The notes: a model not told the origin generated them from the sequence alone. Shown: positions 10,122 through 19,390, counted from the first letter of the stretch. The stretch is 20,894 bases of DNA from Pelargonium nanum (GCA_036897485.1 JAYMTF010001872.1:1-20894), one strand, 5' to 3'. Program-made: numbers and translations.

Positions 10122-10370
10122 CCCCTCCGCCCTAAAACGAGTGTCCACTATACATTTTCTGCAAAAATTAAGGGATAATTTAATTTGTACATGTTTTTGA
10201 CTTTTCCTCGTATGCCCTCACAGCCTCAATGCCTCATATGGCTTTGTTGTAAGAGACTCAAATTATTGGTACTTCACACATAAATAACTTATTAAAAAGG
10301 AAAGTACACTTTCTGGGACAAATTTTTTATTAAAAAGAAAAGGGGACATTCGTTTTGGGTCGGAATGAGT
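10122..10370. mobile_element. Stowaway-like MITE, copy 1
   Basis: The left end CCCTCCGCCCTAAAACGAGT and the right end, read in reverse (ACTCATTCCGACCCAAAACG), are diverged forms of the plant Stowaway (Tc1/mariner) terminus CTCCCTCCGTCCC. The element is about 250 bp and non-coding. Its interior (an AAGAGACTCAAA-like motif, then TAAATAACTTATTAAAAAGG) matches the element at 10410-10640. Confidence 0.7.
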
Positions 10371-10409
10371 ACATCATCACATGGTGACACTTGACACAAA
10401 ACATTTGGT

Positions 10410-10640
10410 CACTCCGTCTCAATATGAGCGTCCACTTTTTGTGTGTGAAATTTAAGGATAGGTTAGTTAGGATTGAACTTCCCCTTATAACCCTATATAC
10501 CCTTCTTGTAACAAACTCAAAGAGTTATTACCAAGGTAATTCACGCATAACTAACTTCCTAAAAAGGAAAGTAGAAACTCATATTGGGACAATTTTTTTA
10601 TTTATAGAAATTGGACACTCATATTGGCATAGATGGAGTG
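10410..10640. mobile_element. Stowaway-like MITE, copy 2
   Basis: It starts CACTCCGTCTCAATATGAGC and ends with the inverted match GGACACTCATATTGG then GATGGAGTG. The interior aligns with copy 1 in the same orientation (AACAAACTCAAA, TAACTAACTTCCTAAAAAGG). Only about 40 bp separate the two elements. The duplicate TA target site is not clear at either end. Confidence 0.7.
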
Positions 10641-11630
10641 TATTTTTTGAGCTGTGAAAACTAGATTATCCGTATAAATTTTGTATGCTACTGATTGCAA
10701 CTTCACATGGTCTATAAACATGTACCTTCTCATTTCTATCCTTTTCAGCATTAATCACATCTGCATGAATCCATTTGCATCTTCCATGAATTCAAACTCC
10801 GCCTTTTCACATCTACTGATGCTATCAAGGCATCTTCAGTTATCATTTTTGCACTGTTGGACATCACGTAAGACTTTAATTAATGCAGGCACAATTGTGA
10901 CACTTGAAGCTCTAGGAGTTTGCCATGTCAGCTACTAAATATATTCTGTGATGGAGAGTTGCTGTGAGCCTGTGCAGGAGGAAACTGTTGTGAGCTCAAA
11001 AACAGAACGCTTTTAATTTGATAACTGTATTTTATAGCACGCGGAAAGAAAGTAAGTGTCACATGCATAGTCAAGTACATTTCGAAAACACGCTTATCGG
11101 TTACTATTTTACCCACTGTTTGAGTTAAACAAGTTGCAATCTACTCTTCGAAGCTAGTTCTAATCATGAAAGCTCATTAAGATGGTTATATAATATGTTC
11201 TTCTGCTGACTCTTGACACAATCTGGTACAATTGTGACATTTGAATTGAAGCTATAGGAGCTTGCCATGTCAGCTACTAAATTTTGTTGATCGTCCATCT
11301 AAAGAAATAACGGTGAGCCTGTGCTGGAGGAAGCTGTTGTAAGCTATTGGACAAAAAGCTTTGGCTTTGATAAGGCCTCTCATGCTGACTGTTCGTTTTC
11401 TTTTATGGCACATGGAAGACAAAGGACACGTTCTGAAGAAAGCAAGTGTCAGGCGCAAAATCAGGTACATTTCCAAAATGCATTTACTGGTACTATTTTG
11501 GTCATTGATTGAGCTAAACAATTTGCAGTCGTATTCTTTGAATCTAGTGCTTATCGGGAAAGTTCATTAAGATGATTATCTACTCCTATTAATTCGTGCA
11601 TCTGCACATTGACACATGAAACAACACTGT

Positions 11631-11818
11631 TGGTTCACCTTTTGAGCTGTAATTATCTGTTCAAATTGCAAGTTGCTAATAGTTTGGTAACGTTTGGATT
11701 AGAATTATCGTTTAGTAATGAGAATCTCACTCTTGACATAACACGTCCATCTGGTTTGCCTTTTTAGCTGTGAATGTTTGATTATTGGTTCAAATAAAAG
11801 TTGCTAATTGTGTAACAG
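11631..11818. repeat. Short duplication with an embedded MITE fragment
   Basis: A segment reading AGCTGTAATTATCTGTTCAA then AAGTTGCTAAT (about 11646-11680) recurs at about 11767-11808 as AGCTGTGAATGTTTGATTAT then TTCAAATAAAAGTTGCTAAT. Between them, from 11686, lies GGTAACGTTTGGATTAGAAT and about 50 bp more that match the MITE family in the YSL introns, so the MITE fragment interrupts or borders the duplication. Confidence 0.5.
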
Positions 11819-11829
11819 ATATGATAGTA

Positions 11830-12080
11830 GTAGACCTAAACCCGCAGGCACCCGAAATTCGACCCGTATTTTGTAGGTTCGGGCCAACAGAATAGACCAA
11901 TTAATTTTTGGGTTGGTTTTACCATGAGAATAGTGCTGATCAGGTCGGGCAACCCATACTCAACCTGCGCATTATCTATCTAAAACCCGCACGCAACCCA
12001 CACCTCTTGAAGGGTTGGGGCCGGGTTAGGTTTTTCCAACCTGATACAGAACTCGAATTGTAGCTCACTGATTTAGAACC
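11830..12080. repeat. Degenerate ACCCG/GGGTT-rich repeat region
   Basis: The stretch is rich in ACCCGCA, CCGAAATTCGACCCG, GGGTTGG and their reverse complements (AACCCGCACGCAACCC, GGGTTGGGGCCGGGTTAGG). It is more GC-rich than its surroundings and has no reading frame. Similar ACCCGA-type dispersed repeats are common in plant genomes. No clear period or ends are visible. Confidence 0.4.
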
Positions 12081-12107
12081 TGCATTGTCAGCTCTAGATA
12101 GTCATTT

Positions 12108-12240
12108 GGTAGCACTAGGATTGGACTTTATGTTCAGTAATGAGAATCAGGAATGGTATTTTCATTCTTGATGTTTAGATTACGAGCTTTTGATAATGGA
12201 AATGACTTTGTAACGGGAACTAGTTTCATTATTGCTATCA
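12108..12240. mobile_element. MITE-family fragment (GGTAGC...GGATT type)
   Basis: GGTAGCACTAGGATTGGACT followed by TCAGTAATGAGAATC matches the end of the elements in YSL introns 1 and 6 and the fragment at 11686. The other end is not clear, so the right boundary is a guess. Confidence 0.45.
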
Positions 12241-12980
12241 ATAATTCATCGGTGACAATAAAGAAAAGATCGGAATTCCTTACAGGTTGATTAGTTCCCT
12301 GCCACGCTGCACGCGCGCATGAAATCTAACACCATTTTGTTCATTTATGTCCCGTCAGGTAAGCTCATCAAGACCTTCTGCATGAACAAGAAAAGGCGAA
12401 CATGTGATAAGACTCCATCGGCTCTTCATGATCGCGGAAGTTACAAGGTAAGTGAGACAATCTTATGCAAATCTATCACTATTATCATTCCATTAACAGT
12501 TACAGTACTGGCCGAATAGGGTTTATTCCCATTTGAACTAACAAACAAGAAGCTACAAAACATTGCCAGTTTTGGCTGAAACAGACTCACCCACTCAGTT
12601 GTCATAATTTGGACAGAAACAAAAGCTAAACCTTGAAACGGTACGTCAACTTGTGTCTTTTAGCTGAATTTATCTTCCCATTATGTGATTGTGACCATGT
12701 GAAAATCACGAAACAAACCAGGGGGTCTTTTTCTACTACTAGCTTCTTCCTTGCGGATTTGATTACATCAACTTTGGTTCTTTACTTGTTTTAGTCACGG
12801 ATGTTTCTAGCAAATACGGTTAGGTTATCAATCTAATTGATGCTGTGTGGTCTCTTGTTATTGTCAAAACTTAAGGTTTGTGGAGGAGAACTTGTACACC
12901 TCATAGAATAAACAGAATTTCATTAAAGTACTATGGTTAGGAATGATAATTGAACCTGACCCCGACGAGACCCACATTCT
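12241..12980. other. Spacer with one exon-like stretch (12358-12446)
   Basis: A segment after CCGTCAG at about 12351-12357 up to a GTAAGTG donor at 12449 reads KLIKTFCMNKKRRTCDKTPS and onward in one frame. I recognise no domain, and no joining exons could be shown. The rest is unremarkable. Confidence 0.3.
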
Positions 12981-13212
12981 CCATATCCGATTGGTATGGA
13001 GATGAGGAACTCTTTTAGAGGAATGGTGGAATAATTTACAATTGCACCCGATTCCGACGGAGACCCGCCATCCCCATCCGCTGGGGATGAGGAACTCATT
13101 TAGGGGGAATAATTTATGATTGCACCCGATCCCAACAGGAATCCACAATCCCCGCCTAAATGGGGATGGGAATGACGAACTTTTTTAGGGGATCGGGGGA
13201 ATAATTTTCTTC
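12980..13212. repeat. Minisatellite-like tandem repeat, about three units of 60-88 bp
   Basis: Units lie at about 12985-13072, 13073-13150 and 13151-13212. Each contains GGGGATGAGGAACT or a variant, TTTAGGGGGAATAATTT or a variant, and (first two units) ATTGCACCCGAT followed by a run of C-rich triplets. The composition contrasts with the AT-rich flanks. No coding sense is seen. Confidence 0.6.
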
Positions 13213-13720
13213 GTTATTTTAACATGGACGGGGAGACCATTTCTCGCCCTGCCCTGTCTCTGATTTCTCCGCTCTTAATTTTATTTTTAGTAGTGTATTA
13301 TATATATTGAAAATTTTGAGTTTGGTGTGAGTTATTTGTTTGACCTGCCTTAGTTTAGTATCTACCAAAACCCTTGGGAAGAAAAAAAAAATTCAAGTGT
13401 CTCTTGTTATTGACAGTCTTGGGTGTGGTTCAGGATTTTTCTTGAGTATTTTATGTTGGGTATGGGAATATTTGTTTGACCTGCCAATTTAGTTTTAGTA
13501 GACAGTGATATCACACTTTTGAACCAAATCCATTTGTGTGAGCATAAAAGTACTCCACCCTCCTATCCAAAAACAATTGTCATTTTTTTTTAATTTTTTT
13601 TTAAAATTAACATTTTTTAGTTAGTTATTTATGCATGAAATATTAAAAATATTTATATATTATAGTTGTCAATTTGAACCCAAAATTGAAAAAATCCAAA
13701 ATTTGATCCGGTTTGACCAA
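13213..13720. other. AT-rich spacer with a possible MITE end
   Basis: Near 13552-13590 the run ACTCCACCCTCCTATCCAAA followed by ACAATTGTCAT resembles a Stowaway-type end, but no matching opposite end is seen. The remainder is poly-T-rich with nothing recognised. Confidence 0.35.
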
Positions 13721-13925
13721 CTTTTTTTTATTTCGTAAACAAAAGAAAGGAAAACAGAACTAGCTAGGGACTAAGCGAGAGAAGGCGATCCCACGAATGT
13801 CATCCCGAACCAGAGCAGCAACACTATCCGGAACATCCCGGAAGATACGAAGACTGGACACCATCTCCTGTCCCAAATTAGCCAAAGCGTCCGCCACGCG
13901 ATTACCCTCTTTCGAGTCTGATTTG
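13721..13925 (-). mobile_element. LINE 3' end with the RNase H tail, 5' truncated
   Basis: Read on the minus strand from about 13922, an open frame gives KEGNRVADALANLGQEMV, continues to RDDIRGIAFSRLVPS, and stops at 13760-13762. The KEGNRVADALANLG block is the end of the RNase H domain (RVT_3 type) found at the C-terminus of many plant L1-type LINEs. About 25 nt later comes an A-rich tail (the T run near 13722-13731 on the + strand). Only about 50 residues remain of an element normally over 1000 codons long, as expected of 5'-truncated insertion. No target-site duplication was resolved. The surviving frame has no stop, so the insertion may be fairly young. Confidence 0.7.
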
Positions 13926-14028
13926 CCTTATAATTTTTTTGAATAGGATTAGACAACCTCACACGATTCCACTTATTTTATATTACACCCCAAAAAATTA
14001 AATTTAAATTTTAGATAATGATATTATC

Positions 14029-14153
14029 TGGGCCTGGGCCTAACTTGGGTCCGGTATGATCAGATTTAGCCCATCAATCAATGGCGAGAAATGACATTAG
14101 AGGCCCAAACGAAGCCCATAACTCTCACTTTAAATGGGCTCTAGTGAAGCCCA
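14029..14153. promoter_or_regulatory. Dense site II (TGGGCY/RGCCCA) cluster
   Basis: Seven copies lie in 125 bp: TGGGCC at 14029-14034 and 14035-14040, AGCCCA at 14068-14073, GGCCCA at 14102-14107, AGCCCA at 14113-14118, TGGGCT at 14135-14140 and AGCCCA at 14148-14153. These boxes bind TCP-type factors in plants and mark core promoters of growth-linked genes. The nearest recognised gene (YSL, ATG at 14981) is over 800 bp away. The cluster may drive YSL with a long leader, an unrecognised transcript after 14160, or be the relic of a lost gene. Confidence 0.55.
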
Positions 14154-14159
14154 AATAGT

Positions 14160-14930
14160 AAGATATTAGCGTGATTGTTTCGCAGGTACAAAATCTGATC
14201 TGACATGAGTTATGTGTTTCGGAGGTATTGAATTTTTTAAAATTATCTTATCCTCTATGTTGGAATTCGGATAGATCTTTGGCACGCATTTGGAGACATT
14301 GGTACTATTGTTATAGAAGGGTTTTGAGTTTACAAAATTTAGGATTGCATCAACATTATCTTCTACTCTGTGTTGGGACTCGGGATGTGCAATCTCGTAG
14401 TTTACAAGAGTATGACAAGTCGTTTACTCGCATGATAGAGAAAAGAGAATCTGAGTCGTCGAAATTCGACAAAGCTACACTAAGATGTAATTTCAAGAAT
14501 CAACATTTATATCCACTCCAATAAATTTGTGATTGTGAAATCTCTGCTCACATTGGTTTTCTTTGTGTTGTAACTGAGCTTCAGCCACTAATAAATGGTG
14601 TGACACTCATCTGTAATTTATAAATCTTTTACATATAACACAATATATAGAAAAACCAGAGTTTCACACCATCTACATTACAACGATTTTAACACGAGAT
14701 GCAACGGTTTGAAGGCTTGTTGGTTATAAATGTATTTTTAAGCATCTTAAAAACCATAAAAACAAAATTAGTACAGTAGCGCACATGGCCTATTGGGAAT
14801 GACCAAAAGTCAACTACCATCCCATGATTGTGAAGATGACGAAATTTACCAAACTGCCATCCGACTCAGAGAGACCATTCTCTGTCATCAAGTCAAATCG
14901 ACTCCATCCCAAAAATCCGCAGACTAATCT
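14160..14930. other. Upstream region of the YSL gene
   Basis: A 98-codon open frame (14228-14524, +) has no domain I recognise. Inside it a 36-bp segment (14242-14276, ATTATCTTATCCTCTATGTT) recurs diverged at 14355-14390. AGTCAA, the reverse of the W-box core TTGACT, occurs at 14808-14813 and 14891-14896. A pyrimidine-rich stretch at 14928-14975 likely belongs to the YSL leader. An ATG at 14824 opens a frame to 15084 that overlaps the YSL start, so transcription probably begins after it. Confidence 0.4.
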
Positions 14931-14980
14931 TCCTCTACATCCTCTCCGATCCTTCACTCCCAACACTACTCAACCCTCCC

Positions 14981-17900
14981 ATGGGCACCGAGACCGCCAC
15001 CGCCGGCGTGGAGATCTCAGAGCCTCTGCTTCTGGATTCCCAGCCCAAAACCGCCGCCGGGTCGGAGGAGGAGGTGGTTCCTGAGTGGAAGGAGCAGATC
15101 ACTGTAAGAGGGTTGTTCGTGAGCGCCGTTCTGGGGTTCCTGTTCTGCATCATCACCCACAAGCTGAATTTGACCGTTGGGATCATCCCGTCCCTGAATG
15201 TGGCAGCTGGGTTGCTGGGTTTCTTCTTCGTCAAGTCTTGGGCTCAGCTTCTCTCCAATTTAGGGTTTTCGGTCAAACCCTTCACCAAACAGGAGAATAC
15301 AGTCATCCAGACCTGCGTAGTTGCTTGCTATGGCCTTGCTTTTAGTGGTACACTCAAATTCAAGCCTTAATTTTGAATTTTAATGTGAATTTTTATCTGT
15401 TTAGCAGTATTGGTAATTATTTTTTTGGATTTTCATAATTTCATTCCCATTCTCACTCTTGCTTCTGATTCTTGAACAAAAATTATAATCCAAATGATAC
15501 CTAAATTTTGGGAATATTCCCCTTCCCAAGCCATTGTCATGACTATAAGTTCTAAATCCAAATATGAAGAATGAGAATCTCATTCTCATTTCCATTTTTG
15601 ATTCTCGTTCACAAACAAAAATTGTAATCCAAAGGCTGTCCTATTTACTATGTTTCTCAATAATTGGTACCCAATTGTTTACAGGAGGTTTTGGTTCGTA
15701 TATGCTTGCTATGGATGAGAGGACGTATAAGCTCATTGGTCCTGATTATCCTGGCAATCGAGCTGAGGATATCAAGAACCCAGGGTTGGGTTGGATGATT
15801 GGCTTTCTCTTTGTTGTCAGTTTCCTTGGTCTTTTTAGCCTCGTTCCACTTCGTAAGGTAGCTTTTTTGCCATTTTATCAGTGTTTAGCGTTGGGGTTTA
15901 AGCTATGTTCAAGAGCTGGCCTTTATTATTACTTCCTCCTTCCAAAAATAAGTGTTTATTGTACTAAAGTTAGATATCCCAATAATTGAGGTTTCTTTTT
16001 TATGCTTTGATTACTAATAATTTCTTTTATTTAAGTTAGTTATAAGTTATAACCACTTTAGTTGCAAAGAAGGAACACAGGGGCGCATAAAAGGAAGATA
16101 AACAGTTGCAAAATTTTCTTGAATGTTTGCACAAAGTCAAATAGCAAACTTGTTTTGAGACAGAAGTATAACATTTTTGCACATAAATTATCTAGGCATA
16201 TTTCATTTCATATCTTAATCAATATAAGCAAGCTAGTGAAACTTTTAAATTTTGGGTGATTTATTTATCCTTTCATTCTTTCTCCTTGTCTTGTTTTAGG
16301 TTATGATTCTGGATTATAAGCTTACATATCCCAGTGGTACAGCCACAGCAATGTTGATAAATAGCTTTCATACGAACTCCGGGGCTGAACTTGCAGGGTA
16401 AGTGAATCTCTTTACCGTCATGGGTTTGCTCATCAAGTAAGAATATTATAATCTGTTTATTTCTACCAATCACAGCCAGCTTAATGTCACTGCTACATAG
16501 GATCTAACTCCAATTGGCATATATGCACTCGCTCGCGCGCGCACACACACACATATAATGAAATAAAATTCAAAACTTCCTGAATTTTTAGCTTTAAACA
16601 TGATTTGTTAGGATTGCATTACTAATGACTAATTATATTCTCATCCTTTGTGATTCCTTGCAGGAAACAAGTCAGTTGTCTTGGAAAATATTTGAGTATA
16701 AGTTTAGTATGGAGCTGCTTTAAGTGGTTTTTCAGTGGCGTAGGGGATTCTTGTGGATTTGATAATTTTCCCAGCCTTGGTTTGACTCTGTTCAAAAGCA
16801 CGTAAGATCATCACACATCGATTATCTCTCTGACTCTATATATGTTTAGTACTGTAGCTTAAGGCGTTGTGTCATGTTGAATAGTACTAGCGGTGTGTTG
16901 TACTCTTATGTCATTACCAATATCCGCAATAATTTATATTGGTGATTCTGAAATTGCCTCCTTGATTGCAGGTTCTATTTTGACTTCAGCCCAACTTATG
17001 TTGGATGCGGCCTTATTTGCCCTCACATTGTCAACTGCTCAGTTCTTCTTGGGGCTATAATTTCATGGGGTTTCTTGTGGCCTTTCATTTCCCAACATTC
17101 TGGGGTCTGGTATCCAGCCAACCTCGAGAGCAATGATTTCAAAGGTCTGTATGGATACAAGGTACGGAAACACTGTTTTTGATGCCTTACATCTTCAGGT
17201 GTAGAGAAGTGTCTCACTTGAACAGGTGTAAGTCGTTTTGGTGATAATACACATTCAAACTTTGCTACTTACATTTTTTCCCTTGATGAAAAAGTTTCTT
17301 TGTATAAGGCTGCTTTAACCATCCTCTCACCTTTATGTTGTCTGCAGGTCTTTATTGCTATTGCACTTATTCTTGGGGATGGTCTTTACAATTTGGTCAA
17401 GATAATAGCCATAACCATCAAGGAAATATGTAACCAAAGCACAAAACAGGACCTTCCTATAGTTAAGGAGATTCTAGGTAACGATATATATGGCCCATGA
17501 TTCTCTCTTTCATGTTTGTGGCAAAGGTGTCTATTGCGTTGATTATTTGTAGTTATCATATGGATTAGGGTTATAAAATCCTTCAGTTTTTTCTCATGCT
17601 ATTAGAACTGCTTTTGATTTAGTTTGTAATGGTTATCGGGACTTGATAATTATAGGTTGTGTCTGGATTAAAAAAATGGAATGGGAATGGGAATGGAAAT
17701 GAGATCTCCATTCCAAAGTCATTCTCATGACCGAAAATCATAATACGAACATGAATAATAAGAATTTCATTTCCATTCCAATTCTTGAATCTCATCCCTA
17801 AACAAAAAATTCTAATCCAAACGCTACCATAATGGTTAGTTATTAAACGCAAGTTACTACTTCTTATGTGACATGTGATATGTCGCAACAGTAAAATTGT

Positions 17901-19032
17901 TGGCTCGTGACCTCAAGGTCACTAGTTCAAGTTAGAGGGTGAGAGGGTGCACTAGGCTGCCCTTATTTTTAGTTCGGATATGAGATGTCCTATGGAAACC
18001 TGGAACTGTTTCACATATTTGATCACCGCAAAATGGGTATTTCTTGTTTACCCTGTTCTTTGCTGGAGATTAATTGTTCTAACTCTTGGTTTAACAGATA
18101 CAGAGAGTTCCAAAATACTGATGGAGCAGAAAAGGAGAGACGAAATATTTTTGAAAGACCGGATACCGTCGTGGATTGCGGCTTCTGGGTATGTTGGGTT
18201 AGCTGCTATATCAACAGCAACGATACCAATGATCTTTCCTCCCCTAAAGTGGTATCTGGTACTTTGCTCGTATATTTTAGCCCCTGCCCTTGCCTTCTGC
18301 AACTCCTACGGCACAGGTCTCACAGACTGGAGCTTGGCTTCCACTTATGGAAAGATTGGTCTCTTCGTGATTGCTTCATTGGTTGGAAGCGATGGAGGTG
18401 TCATTGCAGGACTAGCAGCTTCTGGGGTTATGATGACCATTGTCGCTACCGCAGCTGATCTAGTGCAAGATTTCAAAACAGGTTACCTCACTCTATCATC
18501 AGCCAGGTCCATGTTTGTGAGCCAGTTAATAGGAACCGCCATGGGCTGCGTTATTGCTCCCCTTACGTTCTGGCTATTTTGGACTGCTTTCGATATTGGG
18601 TCTCCCGATGGGCCGTACAAAGCGCCATATGCTGTGATTTTCCGAGAAATGGCCATTTTAGGTATTGAGGGCTTCTCCGAGCTGCCTAAGCATTGCTTAG
18701 CGTTGTGTTGTGGATTCTTTGTGGCAGCGTTGGTGATAAACCTTGCACGGGACGTGACTCCCAAGAAGGTCTCGCAGTTCATTCCAATCCCAATGGCAAT
18801 GGCTGTTCCGTTCTATATTGGGGCTTACTTTGCGATTGACATGTTCGTTGGAACTGTGATATTGTTCGTGTGGGAGCGAATAAATCGGAAGGATTCGGAG
18901 GATTTTGCCGGGGCAGTTGCTTCGGGTTTGATCTGTGGAGATGGGATTTGGACAATACCATCAGCTGTTTTGTCAATTTTCAGGATAAATCCACCGATCT
19001 GCATGTACTTTGGTCCTGCTTTGGCAAGGTGA
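14981..19032 (+). CDS. YSL7: YSL (YELLOW STRIPE-LIKE) transporter, YSL5/7/8 type (seven exons)
   Basis: Exons: 14981-15347, 15685-15857, 16300-16397, 16664-16801, 16972-17161, 17348-17477 and 18098-19032, all with GT/AG borders and matching phases. They total 2031 nt and encode 676 aa, close to the usual 670-720. The N-terminus is acidic (about 1-37) and cytosolic-like. Many membrane segments follow: about 43-63 ([20 protein letters not shown]), 66-83, then [18 protein letters not shown], the [20 protein letters not shown] region, and several in exon 7 including [40 protein letters not shown] and [10 protein letters not shown] point to the clade with Arabidopsis YSL5, YSL7 and YSL8. YSLs are oligopeptide-transporter family proton symporters for metal-nicotianamine or related chelates. 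YSL7 and YSL8 of Arabidopsis are reported to import syringolin A. The substrate here is unknown. The start fits the family and follows a pyrimidine-rich leader. The exact paralogue is less sure than the family. Confidence 0.95.
15412..15641. mobile_element. MITE-family copies in YSL intron 1
   Basis: One short element, about 15412-15501, begins GGTAATT and ends TAATCCAAATGATACC. A second end lies at 15622-15641 (TTGTAATCCAAAGGCTGTCC), preceded by ACAAACAAAAA and the palindromic AATGAGAATCTCATTCTCAT. These match the element in intron 6 in reverse-end sequence (AATCCAAACGCTACC) and in the ATTCCCATTCTC/GAATGGGAAT interior. It may be one nested element or two adjacent copies. Confidence 0.5.
16528..16556. 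repeat. Microsatellite (GC)n(AC)n in YSL intron 3
   Basis: A run of CTCGCTCGCGCGCGC changes into ACACACACACACA and ends in ATAT. It lies wholly inside the intron between exons 3 and 4. Confidence 0.8.
17655..17828. mobile_element. MITE (174 bp) in YSL intron 6
   Basis: The ends are GGTTGTGTCTGGATTA (17655-17670) and the inverted TAATCCAAACGCTACC (17813-17828), with ATA on both outer sides as a possible 3-bp target duplication. The interior is built of GGAATGGGAATGG-type runs and their inverted counterparts (CATTTCCATTCCAATTC), so it could fold into a long hairpin. It is the most complete member of the family seen here. Confidence 0.65.
17887..17975 (+). mobile_element. SINE fragment in YSL intron 6
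   Basis: GTTGGCTCGTGACCTCAAGG followed by a B-box-like AGTTCAAGTTAG matches the tRNA-like head of the SINE near 19120 (GTTGTCTTGTGAC then GGTTCAAGTC). GGGTGCACTAGGCTGCCCTT follows. It is 5' truncated or diverged; the ends are approximate. It lies about 120 nt before exon 7. Confidence 0.5.
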
Positions 19033-19119
19033 GCTCATCAGGAACTATTCTTTGTGTTTTGTTCACATGTTCTTTGAAGCATGAACATTTGTTGAATTAT
19101 GTAAATATGTGCATGCATA

Positions 19120-19390
19120 GAGGCTGTCGCTTACACAACGGTAAGGTTGTTGTCTTGTGACATTGATATCTCGGGTTCAAGTCAAAGAAATGGCACAAAA
19201 TTAACCATCCCGAACCCATAATGGTATCAGTCTCGTGCACTGAGCCGTCTTTTTATGTATGTTATGTATCTCAACTTTGGATAAGGCCGCACAAAATTGA
19301 CCCTCTCGATCTTAATCCCATAATGGTGTCAGGCTCGTGCACTGGCTGCACTTTTATATGTGTATGTTATGTATCTCAAACTTTTGATTT
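19120..19390 (+). mobile_element. tRNA-derived SINE in the YSL 3' flank, with an internal duplication
   Basis: The tRNA-like head has an A-box-like TTACACAACGGTAAGG (about 19131-19146) and a B-box GGTTCAAGTC (19174-19183). The body then contains a 96-bp unit present twice, 19193-19287 and 19289-19390: each starts GCACAAAATT, continues CCCATAATGGTRTCAG, then CTCGTGCACTG, and ends GTTATGTATCTCAA. The element probably lies in the YSL 3' UTR or just beyond it. Confidence 0.6.

Larger units (their letters stand above)
9640..11585 (+). repeat. Partly triplicated exon-like block of unknown origin
   Basis: Three diverged direct copies lie at about 9640-10115, 10735-11190 and 11224-11585. Shared landmarks are AATGCAGGCAC (9761 and 10881; lost in copy 3), a stretch reading TVVTFEAIGVCHANY then stop in copy 1 and TIVTLEALGVCHVSY then stop in copy 2, then GAGCCTGTGC or a variant, GAAAGTAAGTGTC or a variant, and finally CATGAAAGTTCATTAAGATG or a variant. 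In copy 3 a small insertion breaks the frame before CATGTCAGCTACTAA. The pattern looks like the 3' end of a gene or transcript copied in tandem. I do not recognise the peptide. Two MITEs lie between copies 1 and 2. Confidence 0.7.

Noticed and set aside
14228-14524. 98-codon + strand open frame downstream of the site II cluster
   Set aside because: No family recognised and it contains an internal diverged repeat. Kept only as a note under the YSL upstream region.
14824-15084. 86-codon + strand frame overlapping the YSL start
   Set aside because: It is out of frame with YSL, Pro/His/Arg rich in the overlap, and likely lies partly upstream of transcription. Possible uORF only.
17980-18097. N-terminal extension of the last YSL exon (from ATG 17980)
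   Set aside because: It is in-frame intron sequence. The acceptor at 18096-18097 joins exon 6 in phase and keeps family continuity.
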